34,559 nt of DNA. It comes from Candidatus Methylopumilus sp. (GTDB lineage: Bacteria > Pseudomonadota > Gammaproteobacteria > Burkholderiales > Methylophilaceae). The position numbers and the translations under genes were made by a program. Below the pieces are notes generated by a model that worked only from the letters and a program-made list of their open reading frames with translations, made no database searches and had not been told where the DNA came from. Numbering within the stretch: position 1 is the first letter of the stretch; every line of letters starts with the position of its first letter. The stretch covers positions 1 through 34,559 of the forward strand of contig JAPLQN010000014.1 of assembly GCA_026399645.1 (NCBI GenBank). Reading direction: 5' to 3'. This document shows, in pieces, positions 9,360 to 19,386 of the stretch.

Positions 9360-10452
9360 CAAAAGCTCTATAGTTTGTCATTTAATATGCAAGGTGATTG
9401 ATTTTTTTGGCGATATTGGCCTTGCATGGCGCATAGCAAAACAACTTAAAGTTGATTTTAATATTGAGGTACATCTTCTTGTCGATGACCTTATGACCAC
9501 CCAAAGACTCATACCTTCACTCGATATTTCCCTAAAAAAACAAATGATCGATGGAATTGAGATTTATCATTGTGATTTTAGTGAAAATTCAAAATCACTT
9601 CCGTCACCTCCAGCGTTTGTGTTTAATCTTTTTAATATTGATTTGCCAGCTTTATATAAAGCGCTAATGAAAACTAACAAGTCTAAATATATTGCAATTG
9701 AATATTTGTCAGCTGAGCCATGGGTAGATAATTTTCATTTAAAACCTTCTATAGATCCTGAATCTGGTCTTATTAAAACTTTCTTCTACCCTGGCTTTAC
9801 TGGACAAACAGGTGGTCTCATCCGAGAGAAAGATTTACTAGAACGTCGAGAGGCTTTTGTTCAAACTAGACGTGATAAAGTTATTAAGTCATTCGGTGGC
9901 AATCCTGACATTTATTCAATATCCCTTTTTTATTACCCAATACAGAAAATTGAGGCTTTTCTAGATGTTATGGATAGCATCAAGAAGCCTATTCAGTTTT
10001 TCATACCTCAATATTTGTTAGATCTTTTAAAGACAAAAAAGAACTATCAGCATCTTCATATCTTTTCTTACCCATTCTTAAGCCATGATGATTTTGATGG
10101 TCTACTTTGGTCATGCAATCTTAATTTTGTGCGCGGTGAAGATAGCTGGATAAGAGCTCTTTGGGCCGGCAAACCTTTTGTTTGGCAGCCATATATCCAA
10201 GAAAACAATCTCCATTTAATTAAACTAAAAGCTTTTTTGAGGCGCTATTGCGAAGATTCTGATCAAAAGCTGTCAGAGATTTTAATTAAAACGCATGACG
10301 ATTGGTCGAATAATAAATTTAACGAAGCTTTATGGAGTGATTTTTTCAAAAATCAGGCTTCTTTGGATTCTTTCGCGTTGAAGCGCAGTCATCACTTCTT
10401 CAAAGGGCCTTCATTTGTTGAGAGTTTGGTTGATTATTGTTCTGAAACATAA
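9352..10452 (+). CDS. earP: EF-P arginine 32 rhamnosyltransferase EarP
   Basis: EarP transfers rhamnose from dTDP-L-rhamnose to Arg32 of elongation factor P, activating it for relief of polyproline stalls. From the ATG at 9352 (366 aa) the N-terminal motif is CKVIDFFGDIGLAWRIA. Asp17 and Asp21 in it match the two acidic residues essential in the family. The nucleotide-binding motif VRGEDSWIRALWAGKPFVW begins near residue 260, with the conserved Glu at about 263. Two GT-B Rossmann-like halves are implied. The frame is open from an upstream ATG at 9337, but the start at 9352 (overlapping the greB stop by 8 bases) places the CKVID motif at the usual distance. The target gene efp lies 55 bases downstream, and that adjacency together with Arg32 in EF-P strongly supports the function. 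No dTDP-rhamnose synthesis genes are in the window. Confidence 0.94.
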   Translation: MSNKSSIVCHLICKVIDFFGDIGLAWRIAKQLKVDFNIEVHLLVDDLMTTQRLIPSLDISLKKQMIDGIEIYHCDFSENSKSLPSPPAFVFNLFNIDLPALYKALMKTNKSKYIAIEYLSAEPWVDNFHLKPSIDPESGLIKTFFYPGFTGQTGGLIREKDLLERREAFVQTRRDKVIKSFGGNPDIYSISLFYYPIQKIEAFLDVMDSIKKPIQFFIPQYLLDLLKTKKNYQHLHIFSYPFLSHDDFDGLLWSCNLNFVRGEDSWIRALWAGKPFVWQPYIQENNLHLIKLKAFLRRYCEDSDQKLSEILIKTHDDWSNNKFNEALWSDFFKNQASLDSFALKRSHHFFKGPSFVESLVDYCSET

Positions 10453-10466
10453 TTTTCGAGTATAAT
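10437..10466 (+). promoter_or_regulatory. candidate promoter for efp
   Basis: A perfect TATAAT at 10461-10466 is preceded by TTGTTC at 10437-10442 with an 18-base spacer. The -35 lies inside the last codons of earP. It would start transcription about 35 bases before efp, giving the abundant EF-P its own promoter apart from greB-earP. Read by eye only. Confidence 0.4.
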
Positions 10467-10507
10467 TTCTCACTTTTATTTGGTAAGTATTCCCAAGGAT
10501 TAATATT

Positions 10508-11065
10508 ATGAAAATCGCTCAAGACCTTCGCGCTGGTAACGTCATTATGGTTGGCACTGACCCCATGGTCATCTTAAAAGCTGAATATAATAAGTCAGGT
10601 CGAAATTCAGCTGTGGTTAAAATGAAAATGAAAAATCTTTTGACTGAAGCGCCGAGCGAAAACGTTTATAACGCCAGTGATAAATTCGAAGTGATTGTTT
10701 TAGATAAAAAGGATGTTACTTATTCTTATTTTTCAGATCCTGCTTATGTATTCATGGATGGTGAATACAATCAATATGAAATTGATCCTGAAAATATGTC
10801 AGAGGCTTTAAATTTCTTAGAAGACGGCATGCCTTGCGAGGTTAAATTTTACAATGGAAAAGCTATTTCTGTAGAGCTTCCAAATTCTGTTACGCGTGAA
10901 ATTACTTATACTGAGCCTGCTGTAAAAGGGGACACTTCAGGTAAGGTTATGAAGCCAGCTAAAATTAATACGGGTTTCGAAGTAATGGTGCCTCTATTCT
11001 GTAATACCGGTGATAACATTGAGATTGATACGCGTACCTTGGAATACAAAAACCGCATTTTATAA
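10508..11065 (+). CDS. efp: elongation factor P, Arg32 (EarP-modified) type
   Basis: EF-P binds between the P and E sites of stalled ribosomes and stimulates peptide bond formation at polyproline. The protein is 185 aa (family about 185-190), with the KOW-like N-terminal domain followed by two OB-fold domains. The modified loop reads NKSGRNSA with Arg at position 32. Arg at this place marks the rhamnosylated class; the EpmAB class carries lysine. A strong AAGGA precedes the ATG by 8 bases. The C-terminus has the typical [16 protein letters not shown]. Immediately upstream is earP, its modifying enzyme. The gene ends only two bases from the stop of the convergent tldD, so no terminator fits between them and the two transcripts probably overlap. 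Confidence 0.97.
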   Translation: MKIAQDLRAGNVIMVGTDPMVILKAEYNKSGRNSAVVKMKMKNLLTEAPSENVYNASDKFEVIVLDKKDVTYSYFSDPAYVFMDGEYNQYEIDPENMSEALNFLEDGMPCEVKFYNGKAISVELPNSVTREITYTEPAVKGDTSGKVMKPAKINTGFEVMVPLFCNTGDNIEIDTRTLEYKNRIL

Positions 11066-11067
11066 TT

Positions 11068-12504
11068 TTAAGCAGTTCCCCCTACGACCAAACCGTCAAT
11101 CTTGATAGTGGGTTGGCCTACACCTACCGGAACACTCTGACCTTCTTTACCGCAGGTCCCTACACCTGAATCCAAAGACATATCATTACCAATCATACTG
11201 ACTTTCTTTAATACGTCAGGACCGTTGCCTATCAAAGTCGCACCCTTGACTGGGTAGAGTAGTTTTCCGTCTTCAATTATCCAGGCTTCAGCTGCAGAAA
11301 ATACAAACTTACCACTTGTGATATCTACTTGGCCGCCGCCAAAATTAACCGCATAAATCCCTTTTTTTACTGACTTGATAATTTCTTCGGGAGTTTTTGT
11401 GCCATTAAGCATATAAGTATTTGTCATTCTAGGCATAGGCAGATGGGCATACGACTCTCTTCTTGCATTTCCAGTAATGGGCATATTCATGAGTCTCGCA
11501 TTTAATGTATCTTGAATGTAGCCTTTTAGAATGCCATTTTCAATAAGTACCGTTCTTTGTGTTTCATTGCCTTCATCGTCAATATTAAGCGAGCCTCTTC
11601 GATCCTTGATAGTGCCGTCATCAACAACAGTAATATCTTTTGCAGCCACTTGTGTGCCAATTTTATTGCTAAATGCAGAGCTACCTTTTCGATTGAAGTC
11701 GCCTTCTAGGCCGTGCCCAATAGCTTCGTGAAGAAGAATGCCAGGCCATCCGGGGCCTAAAACAACTGTCATGCTCCCAGCAGGGGCTGGCTTGGCATCT
11801 AAGTTAGTTGTGGCTTGATGAACTGCCTCCTGCGCATATTGCCTTAATATGTCATCTGAGAAATATTCAAATCCAAAACGTCCGCCACCACTTGATGAGC
11901 CTTGCTCTCTTTTTCCATTCGATTCTGCAATAACATTGATAGATAATCTTACTAAAGGCCTAATATCAGCAGCAATTTTTTGTTCATTATTAATAACAAA
12001 TATCACTTCATATTCTCCAGCAATTGATGCTGTGACTTTGGTAATTCGCTCATCCATTTTTTTAGCAAAATTTTCTATTTTTTCGAGAATCTTAATTTTG
12101 GTTTCTGCAGGCACAGCCGATAGGGGATCTTGAGTGTTATATAAATTAGAAGTTATTTTTGGTTGATCTAGCTTATGATTTTGATTTAAGTTTTTCGAGG
12201 CAATAGCCTTAGCAATATTTGAAGAGGATAAAAGGGCTTCAATAGATATATCATCAGAATAAGCAAATGCAGATTTGTCTTTGTTAACAGCTCTGACACC
12301 TACACCCTGATCGATTGAGAAGCTTCCCGATTTAACTTGACCTTCTTCAAGTCCCCAGTACTCATTTTTAGTATATTGAAAATAAAGATCTGCATAATCA
12401 ACTCCATGAGACATCATGCCATTGAGTATTTTATTTAGATCATGAATTTCAATACCCGATTGCGCGAGAAGTAAATCTTTTGCATGTTCAATTTTATGTT
12501 CCAT
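11068..12504 (-). CDS. tldD: metalloprotease TldD
   Basis: TldD forms a heterodimeric zinc metallopeptidase with TldE/PmbA that trims unfolded peptides; in enterobacteria it matures microcin B17 and degrades CcdA. At 478 aa it matches the usual length (E. coli 481). The zinc site is HEAIGHGLEGDF with His259, Glu260 and His264. The third metal ligand expected in the family is the cysteine in GTCGKEGQ (Cys451). The C-terminal GQPTIKIDGLVVGG is typical. It is the last gene of a minus-strand run yhdP-nit-tldD, only 8 bases downstream of the nitrilase gene. The partner tldE/pmbA is not in the window. I see no sign of a narrow substrate, such as a peptide precursor, nearby. Confidence 0.95.
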   Translation of the reverse strand: MEHKIEHAKDLLLAQSGIEIHDLNKILNGMMSHGVDYADLYFQYTKNEYWGLEEGQVKSGSFSIDQGVGVRAVNKDKSAFAYSDDISIEALLSSSNIAKAIASKNLNQNHKLDQPKITSNLYNTQDPLSAVPAETKIKILEKIENFAKKMDERITKVTASIAGEYEVIFVINNEQKIAADIRPLVRLSINVIAESNGKREQGSSSGGGRFGFEYFSDDILRQYAQEAVHQATTNLDAKPAPAGSMTVVLGPGWPGILLHEAIGHGLEGDFNRKGSSAFSNKIGTQVAAKDITVVDDGTIKDRRGSLNIDDEGNETQRTVLIENGILKGYIQDTLNARLMNMPITGNARRESYAHLPMPRMTNTYMLNGTKTPEEIIKSVKKGIYAVNFGGGQVDITSGKFVFSAAEAWIIEDGKLLYPVKGATLIGNGPDVLKKVSMIGNDMSLDSGVGTCGKEGQSVPVGVGQPTIKIDGLVVGGTA

Positions 12505-12512
12505 AGAAAATA

Positions 12513-13367
12513 TTATTTTATAGTTCGATGTTTAAGTGCAGGCAGGGATTTACGGACGGACTTAATATAGTCTTTGTTTAAATACCCAGTGATTACTCCA
12601 GAGCCGCGCGCGAGTCTGTCTAATATTGTGCCCCAGGGATCCACAATGATTGAGTTGCCATGTGTTTCTCTTCCTGATAAGTGATAGCCCCCTTGAGCAG
12701 GCGCTAATACATAACATTGATTCTCAATTGCTCTTGCTCGAATCAGAATTTCCCAGTGCGCTTTACCAGTTGTCTCTGTAAAAGCTGAGGGAATTACAAG
12801 AAGATCTATGTCTTTCATAGCTCTGAATAACTCTGGAAATCGCAGGTCGTAACAAATCGCAATACCAATTCTGCCAAAAGGTGAGTCGAATACTACAATT
12901 TCAGAACCTGCTTCAATTAATTTATCTTCGCGATAATATTCCTCTCCCATATCAAATCCGAAAAGATGAATTTTGTCGTAGCGATGAACTAGGTTTCCTT
13001 TGTCATCATAAATTAAACAGCTATTTCTGATTTTATTTTTATCTTTTGAGACTAAAGGGATTGACCCGCCAATAATCCATACTTTATTTTTTTTGGCTTG
13101 CTTTGATAAGAAAGACTGAACAAGACCTTGATCAGGTTTCTCTCTCGCTTTTAATTTCTCTGAATCTTTAGAAGTCATGATAGAAAAATATTCAGGCAGG
13201 GCAATAATTTTAGCGCCTTGATTAGTAGCGATTGTAATTAAATTTTCAGCTTCATTAAGATTTGAATTGATATCTGGCCCAGATGCCATTTGAATACCTG
13301 CAATCTTTACAATATCTTTATTTACTAATCTTGCTTTAGTCGTTTTTATTTTAGATTTAATGGCCAT
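12513..13367 (-). CDS. carbon-nitrogen hydrolase (nitrilase superfamily, Nit1/deaminated-glutathione-amidase-like)
   Basis: A nitrilase-superfamily amidase of 284 aa with the Glu-Lys-Cys catalytic triad visible. Glu59 is in LPEYF, Lys132 in YDKIHLFGF and Cys172 in ICYDLRFPEL. The RFPELFRAM and ARAIENQCYVLAPAQ motifs are those of the Nit1/YbeM-type branch, whose characterised members hydrolyse deaminated glutathione, a metabolite-repair reaction. The exact substrate here is inferred. The protein has about 20 basic residues before the usual start of the fold (KIAGIQM). No alternative start codon is evident in that stretch, so I keep the ATG at 13367. Two bases separate it from the end of yhdP and eight from tldD, so the three are almost certainly one operon. 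The yhdP-nit-tldD order is common in beta- and gammaproteobacteria. Confidence 0.88.
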   Translation of the reverse strand: MAIKSKIKTTKARLVNKDIVKIAGIQMASGPDINSNLNEAENLITIATNQGAKIIALPEYFSIMTSKDSEKLKAREKPDQGLVQSFLSKQAKKNKVWIIGGSIPLVSKDKNKIRNSCLIYDDKGNLVHRYDKIHLFGFDMGEEYYREDKLIEAGSEIVVFDSPFGRIGIAICYDLRFPELFRAMKDIDLLVIPSAFTETTGKAHWEILIRARAIENQCYVLAPAQGGYHLSGRETHGNSIIVDPWGTILDRLARGSGVITGYLNKDYIKSVRKSLPALKHRTIK

Positions 13368-13369
13368 TA

Positions 13370-16300
13370 TTATTTTTTATCGTTAAATAAGTTCTTAGTG
13401 TTATCAATTGTTGTTTTAATTTTATCAGCCGCTGAATTATTCACTTCTTCTGGATTTTCCCACGTACCAATAATTCTATATTCAGAGGTTAGAACTTTAT
13501 TAAGTGGATCTTTGAGTATTTTTTGTGCAATAAATGCTACCGCACCTACAAGTGGGCCCCCCGCAAGAGCTGCAATTGATAAGCTATCACTAATATGAGG
13601 CGTTACTTTAAGATTTAAATCTTGAGTTTCCTTGATGATATTTATTTCACCAGTCATAAATACTTCAGCAGCTGGACCATCCATTCTAAAGTTGCTTGTT
13701 TTCATAATGCCATTATTGACTCTCACAGCTGCATTCATGGTATCAAGGACGAAGCCACTTCCGAATAAATCTCTAAAGTCCAAGCTGAGCCTTCTGGGTA
13801 AGCTTTGTAAGGTTAAAAGTCCAAAGAGCCTTCCTATGCCAGGCTCAACTTTTTGAATTATACCTTTACGTACATCAAGGTTGAAGGATCCATCTACTTT
13901 AGTTTTATCAAAAGAAAAAGGATTACCTGGCCATCTCAATTGACCTGATAGATCAGATTCTCCATCCTTTACAAAATTAGGAAAGCCAAGGAAGTTAAGT
14001 GTTTCACCCAGATTATTGATCTTCCAGCTAAAATTAATATTAGATTTAGAATTTTTATTCCAGTCTACCCACTCTCCCTCTGCTTGAAAAATATTTTTAT
14101 CATTAACAATTTTAAATTTTTGAATATTAATATTTTGTTTTGAAGTGTTAGAAACAAGCTCAAGCTTTCCGACTTTCTTACCATCAACCTCAAGGGAGTC
14201 AATTTTGATATCTAAATTAGGTACTTTTTGGCTGCTTGCGCTTTGTGTTGAGGTTATTTTTTTAATTTCATTTGGAAGCTTAAGTCCATTTAATCTCGCA
14301 GTTAGCTTGTTATCTTTTTCAGTCCATAAAAGATTACCTGATGTTTCGTTTGAACTTATTTTAAATTTTGTACTTGCATTAACTGGTGCTATTTCTATTT
14401 TTATATTATTAAATCGTCTATCAAAGAGGTCAGCATGTTTGAGTGCTATATCTGCTTTATCTATCTTAAAACCACTACTACTATCACCTCCTGAATAAAT
14501 ACTAATAAAATCATCTAAGTTTACATATGGTAAATCAGCCTTAAGATAAAGACCTTTTTGTGCATTTTTTTTAATATCTGAGTTAATTGAGATATAGCCA
14601 TTATCAACTGACATGGCATTATTTTTTTCGATACGAGTTATTTTTGAATTCACAATGTTGCTATATTTAAATTCGATTTCATCTTTTTTTGAGTTATTTT
14701 GAATTTTACTAAAAGAGAACTTTTCTTCCTTGTCGCGTGCTTTATTGAATGGGGCAGGGTACCCCATTTCAATGCCCTTTAGATCAGAAGATAATTGTAT
14801 GTTGAGCAAAGGCTTTTTATATTCCACCAGCCCTTCCCAATTTGCCGAGCCATTTAATTTAGAAAAACTTGTGCCTAGTTTGTCTGCTATACCTTTATCA
14901 GTAAACTTTCCATTTAATTTAACTTTAATAGCTTTGTTTGAGTCTGCAATAAGCACAATATTCGTATTGCCACCAAACATGTTGCCAGTGAGGTTTTCAG
15001 TTTTAACATTTTTTTCGTCAAAAGTGACTAGGCCCTTAATTTTTTCTATATTTGGAATGCCCATTGATGGATTGGTTAGATTGCTATCTAAAAATTGATA
15101 ACTGCCGGTGAAGGTAATTGCATCAATATTGTCTATAGGGATATCAATATTTACCTTTAATTTTCCTTCCCCTGAGCCAGTCGCTTCATCGAATAAATGT
15201 TGAACAGATTCTTTTATGGGGCTGTTATTGATAAATTTTATAGCTTCACGTGTTGGACTATTAAGTGTACTTTGAAGATTGAGTATGGGATGCTCGATAG
15301 CTATTTCAGGGATAGTTGTTTTAAGTTCTTTAATTGTATTACCTAGGAACTGACCCTTCTTACTTAACAATTCGAAAGTACCAGCATTAACTGAGGCATT
15401 AAAATCAAATTTCTCAATCACAGGCCAGCCTGTTCCATATTCGATCAGGGTATTTTTACCGGTAGTTGTAACAACAAAGGATCCCTTATTAGGATCGGCT
15501 CGGTTTTGTGCATCTACAAATGGAAAATCGTCTGACGAGCCTTTAATTGAAACTAAAGTATTTTCAAGGCTACCCTCAAGGAGTGAAGTGTCTAGCCAGT
15601 GAAGACTTTCGGTGCTGATTGTTTTTGGGTAATAAGTTTTTGCATGCTTCAAATCTATAAAAGGAATGGAAGCTTGGATATCTAAATAAGCGCCTTTTTT
15701 TAGTGAATGTTTAATACTTCCATTAATTGAACCGTTAATAAACGCATTATTAAAGCTAATACTTTTAAACATTAAATAGTTTTCTGTCCATTTCAAGTCA
15801 CCATGCAAATCATTAAATTTGAGTTCTTCTCTAAATAATTTATTGTAAGTAAGAGAAACATCAGTTGATTTGAACTTTAATGAGCCATCTTTATTAGTAA
15901 GGTGAATCGAACCTGTAAGATTTTCAAATCCTGGTAAATCATCAAAGGCTTTAAGACTTAACTTATCAAATTGGGCTTTAAGGCTTAATGCAATATTTTT
16001 ACCGTCAACCCACTTAAGATCCACGTTAGAAAGTGAACCAGATGGCTTTATTGCATCAACTTTACTTTTAACATCATCAAAGTAAGGAATAGTTTGCAAT
16101 ATTTCATTTGCCGCATCGAGCTGAATCTTATTTATTTGAAGAGAGAATGCAGTTGGTTTATTAGTTTCGGTTGAAATGGTAATAGCCGAATCTGCATTTT
16201 CAATATTAATTCCATTGTTAGTAAGAAGAAAAAGATTTTCAAATGTAACCTGATGATCTTTTTTACTAGAATACCAAATAATATTGCCTGAAAAATTCCT

Positions 16301-17197
16301 TAAATTAAGCTCATTTTTGTTAGCTTGATTCAACTCAGTTTTAAAATTTGTGAGTTTGATTGATGCTTTAATTTTAGAAACTGCAGCATTGTTAATGCTT
16401 GCAGTTAAATTCAGATCACCAGTACCAGCATTAATTTTGATTGGGTAGTTCACCCAAGGTGTATAAGCTGCCAGATTAATATTACCAGCTTTAATTTTAA
16501 CTTCAGAATCCCAGGAGCTAATATCCTCAATCTTTTTTGCATAAATATTTCCGCTAAGATCAATAAATTGATTATCACTATTACTGACTCTAAAATTCAG
16601 ATTAAATTTGTGTTTACCAATAAGATCAATGATAAGGTGTGTTTTATAACTAAGATTTAAATCTTTTAGTAAAAGTGCTGGTGCTTGCCTATACTCATCA
16701 CGCCAATCAACCTCACCTTGTTCGATGGATACTTTTTTTTGATTGAGTAGCCAGTTTGTTAATTTATTATTTGCAGGACCATCAATGGGTATGCCACCAA
16801 TAAAAATTTTATTAGTTGTATCTCGCCTCACAAGAAGTTTAGGTGCCTTCAATTTTATTTCCGAAAGTGTTGGAGCTAAATAAAAAGGACTTAACCATGA
16901 AAAGTCAGCGCTGATTTCTGTAAGTGCAAGTGTTGTATTATTTTGGCTGTCATAAAATACAACTTCGTTTAAGGCAAGTTCTGGATTAATAAAATCCCAT
17001 CGACCTTTAAGTGAATTTATTTTGATCGTTTGGCCCGTGGCCTCCGAAGCAAGAATTTCAATCCTTGATTTGTAGTTATTTAAATTAGGCTTAATATAAA
17101 ATTGAAATGTAAGGCTGGAGATAAGGATAAAAAAAACGTAGGTAATGACGAATGCAATACCTATTTTTTTTACGTAAGGAATTAATTTTTGATTCAT
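13370..17197 (-). CDS. yhdP: YhdP, AsmA-like inner-membrane-anchored lipid transport protein
   Basis: A 1275-aa protein of the AsmA-like/bridge-like family; E. coli YhdP is 1266 aa. One N-terminal transmembrane segment is visible at about residues 11-34 (IGIAFVITYVFFILIS). It is followed by a very long periplasmic beta-rich region with repeated 'LxxLxGxI' style strands. The C-terminal signature has LAGGPLVGAVAFIAQKIL and then EYRIIGTWENPEEV, typical of YhdP C-termini. Characterised YhdP, with TamB and YdbH, moves phospholipids from the inner to the outer membrane through a hydrophobic groove spanning the periplasm. It starts 45 bases after the acs stop and runs two bases into the nitrilase gene. 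The assignment is firm from length, topology and C-terminus; the transport role is by family. Confidence 0.9.
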   Translation of the reverse strand: MNQKLIPYVKKIGIAFVITYVFFILISSLTFQFYIKPNLNNYKSRIEILASEATGQTIKINSLKGRWDFINPELALNEVVFYDSQNNTTLALTEISADFSWLSPFYLAPTLSEIKLKAPKLLVRRDTTNKIFIGGIPIDGPANNKLTNWLLNQKKVSIEQGEVDWRDEYRQAPALLLKDLNLSYKTHLIIDLIGKHKFNLNFRVSNSDNQFIDLSGNIYAKKIEDISSWDSEVKIKAGNINLAAYTPWVNYPIKINAGTGDLNLTASINNAAVSKIKASIKLTNFKTELNQANKNELNLRNFSGNIIWYSSKKDHQVTFENLFLLTNNGINIENADSAITISTETNKPTAFSLQINKIQLDAANEILQTIPYFDDVKSKVDAIKPSGSLSNVDLKWVDGKNIALSLKAQFDKLSLKAFDDLPGFENLTGSIHLTNKDGSLKFKSTDVSLTYNKLFREELKFNDLHGDLKWTENYLMFKSISFNNAFINGSINGSIKHSLKKGAYLDIQASIPFIDLKHAKTYYPKTISTESLHWLDTSLLEGSLENTLVSIKGSSDDFPFVDAQNRADPNKGSFVVTTTGKNTLIEYGTGWPVIEKFDFNASVNAGTFELLSKKGQFLGNTIKELKTTIPEIAIEHPILNLQSTLNSPTREAIKFINNSPIKESVQHLFDEATGSGEGKLKVNIDIPIDNIDAITFTGSYQFLDSNLTNPSMGIPNIEKIKGLVTFDEKNVKTENLTGNMFGGNTNIVLIADSNKAIKVKLNGKFTDKGIADKLGTSFSKLNGSANWEGLVEYKKPLLNIQLSSDLKGIEMGYPAPFNKARDKEEKFSFSKIQNNSKKDEIEFKYSNIVNSKITRIEKNNAMSVDNGYISINSDIKKNAQKGLYLKADLPYVNLDDFISIYSGGDSSSGFKIDKADIALKHADLFDRRFNNIKIEIAPVNASTKFKISSNETSGNLLWTEKDNKLTARLNGLKLPNEIKKITSTQSASSQKVPNLDIKIDSLEVDGKKVGKLELVSNTSKQNINIQKFKIVNDKNIFQAEGEWVDWNKNSKSNINFSWKINNLGETLNFLGFPNFVKDGESDLSGQLRWPGNPFSFDKTKVDGSFNLDVRKGIIQKVEPGIGRLFGLLTLQSLPRRLSLDFRDLFGSGFVLDTMNAAVRVNNGIMKTSNFRMDGPAAEVFMTGEINIIKETQDLNLKVTPHISDSLSIAALAGGPLVGAVAFIAQKILKDPLNKVLTSEYRIIGTWENPEEVNNSAADKIKTTIDNTKNLFNDKK

Positions 17198-17241
17198 TGG
17201 TCTTTCTTAAACTTAAACCACTTACGCTATTTTACTTTAAA

Positions 17242-19218
17242 TTATTGAATTGATTGTTTTAGTTGTTCAAGAATGGATGGGTTATCTAGGGTTGAAATAT
17301 CAGAGGTAATTTCTTCTCCTTTAGCAAGAGAGCGCAAGAGTCTGCGCATAATTTTACCTGAGCGTGTTTTTGGTAAGTTATCTCCAAATCGAATATCGTC
17401 AGGCTTAGCAATAGGACCTATTTCTTTTCCAACCCAATCTCTGAGTTGATTAACAATTGCTTTAGCTTCATCACCTTCAGGTCTTTTGCCTTTAAGTACC
17501 ACGTAAGCTACGATCGATTCACCTTTAATCTCATGGGGCTTCCCGACTACTGCAGCTTCGGCCACTAGAGGGTTTGAAACTAGGGAAGATTCAATTTCCA
17601 TGGTACCAAGCCTATGTCCTGAAACGCTTAATACATCGTCGATACGACCCATAATAGTGAAATACCCAGTCGTTTTGTCTCTGATAGCTCCATCACCTGC
17701 TAGGTAAACTTTCCCACCTAGTTCTTGAGGGTAGTAACTCTTCTTATAACGTTCAGGGTCGCCCCAGATCGTTCGAATCATTGAAGGCCATGGTTTCTTG
17801 ATAACCAATAAACCGCCTGTACCCCACGGTACTTCATGTCCTGCTTCATCAACAATAGCAGCATCAATTCCAGGGAAGGGCAGTGTGCAAGAGCCTGGAA
17901 CTAATGGCGTTGCACCAGGTAATGGTGTAATGACATGACCGCCTGTTTCTGTTTGCCAAAATGTATCTACAATAGGGCAGAGATGGTGGCCAATTTTTTC
18001 GTAGTACCACATCCATGCTTCAGGATTGATAGGCTCGCCTACTGAGCCTAAAAGACGAAGACTTGATAAATCGTAAGTGTCAGGATTAGATTCTTTATTT
18101 AATTCAGATGCCTTGATAAGGGATCTGATTGCTGTAGGCGCTGTATAAAAAATACTAATATGATGCTTTTCTATCATCTGCCAAAAGCGACCTGCATGGG
18201 GAAAAGTTGGAATGCCTTCATAAATAAGTTGTGTGGACCCCATAGCAAGAGGACCATAAACCACATAGGTATGTCCTGTAATCCATCCTACATCTGCCGT
18301 ACACCAATAAATATCATCCCCTTTAATATCAAATGTCCATCTCATGGTATTCATAGCATGAAGAAGATAACCTGCTGAGGAGTGCTGAACTCCCTTAGGG
18401 GTTCCGGTTGAGCCTGATGTGTAGAGTAAAAATAGAGGATGTTCGGCATTCACATATACCGGATCACAATCCGTCGATTGGTTTTTAATAAGCTCATGCC
18501 ACCAAATTTCTTTAGCTTTTAACTCAATCACTTCTTTTGATTTCTTTAGCACTATAGTGCTAATCACTGTTTCACAACCACCCAAATTAAATGCTTCATC
18601 TACTGCAGATTTAAGGGGGAGAGTTTTACCGCCTCGAAATTGAATGTCTGCTGTAATGACAAGTTTAGCTTGAGCATCTTTAATGCGCTCTTGAATGCTT
18701 TTCCCAGAGAAACCACCAAATACGACAGAGTGTGTTAATCCAATTCTGGCACAAGCAAGCATGGCGACAACTGCTTCAATACCCATGGGAAGATAAATAA
18801 GAACTCTATCACCCAGATCTAAATTGAATGTTTTAAGGCCATTTGAAAATTGACATACTTTTTGATAAAGCTCTTTATAAGAGACATTGGTGATATCTCC
18901 ATTGTCAGCTTCAAAAATAATTGCGATTTTATTAGGCTGGGAGATTAAATGCTTATCAAGGCAGTTATATGAAACATTCAATTCGCCATCTTCAAACCAT
19001 TTATAAAAGGGGGCGTTAGAATCATTGAGCGTTTTAGTAAACGGTTTTTTCCAAATGATTAATTCGCGAGCAAGATCAGCCCAAAATTTCTCATAATTTT
19101 CGTTTGCAGAAGTGCAAAGTTTTTCGTAGGCCGCCATGCCAGATACATTGGCTTGATCTGCAAAAGCTTGACCTGGATGAAATATTCTATGTTCGCTTAA
19201 GACTGACTCAATACTCAT
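17242..19218 (-). CDS. acs: acetyl-CoA synthetase (AMP-forming)
   Basis: Acs converts acetate, ATP and CoA to acetyl-CoA via acetyl-AMP. At 658 aa it matches the family (E. coli 652). The adenylation P-loop [11 protein letters not shown] is at 266-276, followed by the [13 protein letters not shown] and [11 protein letters not shown] motifs. The C-terminal [10 protein letters not shown] carries the catalytic lysine (Lys622), which in characterised enzymes is switched off by acetylation. No Pat acetyltransferase or CobB deacetylase is nearby. The gene has a good sigma70-like promoter (19256-19284, minus strand) but no clear Shine-Dalgarno. It heads the minus-strand run acs-yhdP-nit-tldD. It is divergent from a two-component system. 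LuxR-type regulators control acs in other proteobacteria, so that pair is a candidate regulator, though this is inference. Confidence 0.96.
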   Translation of the reverse strand: MSIESVLSEHRIFHPGQAFADQANVSGMAAYEKLCTSANENYEKFWADLARELIIWKKPFTKTLNDSNAPFYKWFEDGELNVSYNCLDKHLISQPNKIAIIFEADNGDITNVSYKELYQKVCQFSNGLKTFNLDLGDRVLIYLPMGIEAVVAMLACARIGLTHSVVFGGFSGKSIQERIKDAQAKLVITADIQFRGGKTLPLKSAVDEAFNLGGCETVISTIVLKKSKEVIELKAKEIWWHELIKNQSTDCDPVYVNAEHPLFLLYTSGSTGTPKGVQHSSAGYLLHAMNTMRWTFDIKGDDIYWCTADVGWITGHTYVVYGPLAMGSTQLIYEGIPTFPHAGRFWQMIEKHHISIFYTAPTAIRSLIKASELNKESNPDTYDLSSLRLLGSVGEPINPEAWMWYYEKIGHHLCPIVDTFWQTETGGHVITPLPGATPLVPGSCTLPFPGIDAAIVDEAGHEVPWGTGGLLVIKKPWPSMIRTIWGDPERYKKSYYPQELGGKVYLAGDGAIRDKTTGYFTIMGRIDDVLSVSGHRLGTMEIESSLVSNPLVAEAAVVGKPHEIKGESIVAYVVLKGKRPEGDEAKAIVNQLRDWVGKEIGPIAKPDDIRFGDNLPKTRSGKIMRRLLRSLAKGEEITSDISTLDNPSILEQLKQSIQ

Positions 19219-19255
19219 ACGGTTTAACTTAGAATTAACTTAAAAAATTAAATCT

Positions 19256-19284
19256 ATTATTAGTAGTAATTTATTTTATGTAAA
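19256..19284 (-). promoter_or_regulatory. sigma70-type promoter for acs
   Basis: On the minus strand TTTACA (19279-19284) and AATAAT (19256-19261) are separated by exactly 17 bases, each five of six to consensus. Transcription would start near 19249, about 30 bases before the acs ATG. This is the best promoter match I found in the window. The rest of the 19219-19386 interval holds nothing else I can support. Confidence 0.6.
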
Positions 19285-19386
19285 GCGAAAAAATTACACT
19301 TCAATTATTTTCATTATTTAACGCTTGTGAGCTATGCTTTATGTGTGGTAAAAGTCATCCATTACTATGATTATTACCAGTACATT

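Noticed and set aside
13398-15098. Several plus-strand open frames of 66-122 codons opposite yhdP, and similar ones opposite tldD, leuC and others
   Set aside because: They lie wholly within strongly supported genes in other frames, have no recognisable domain or RBS, and contain hydrophobic low-complexity sequence typical of the complement of real genes.
19327-19386. GTG start at 19327 for the histidine kinase
   Set aside because: It adds 20 residues before a standard N-terminal anchor (MNLRLRLNLL) and has no better RBS; ATG 19387 is the more usual arrangement.
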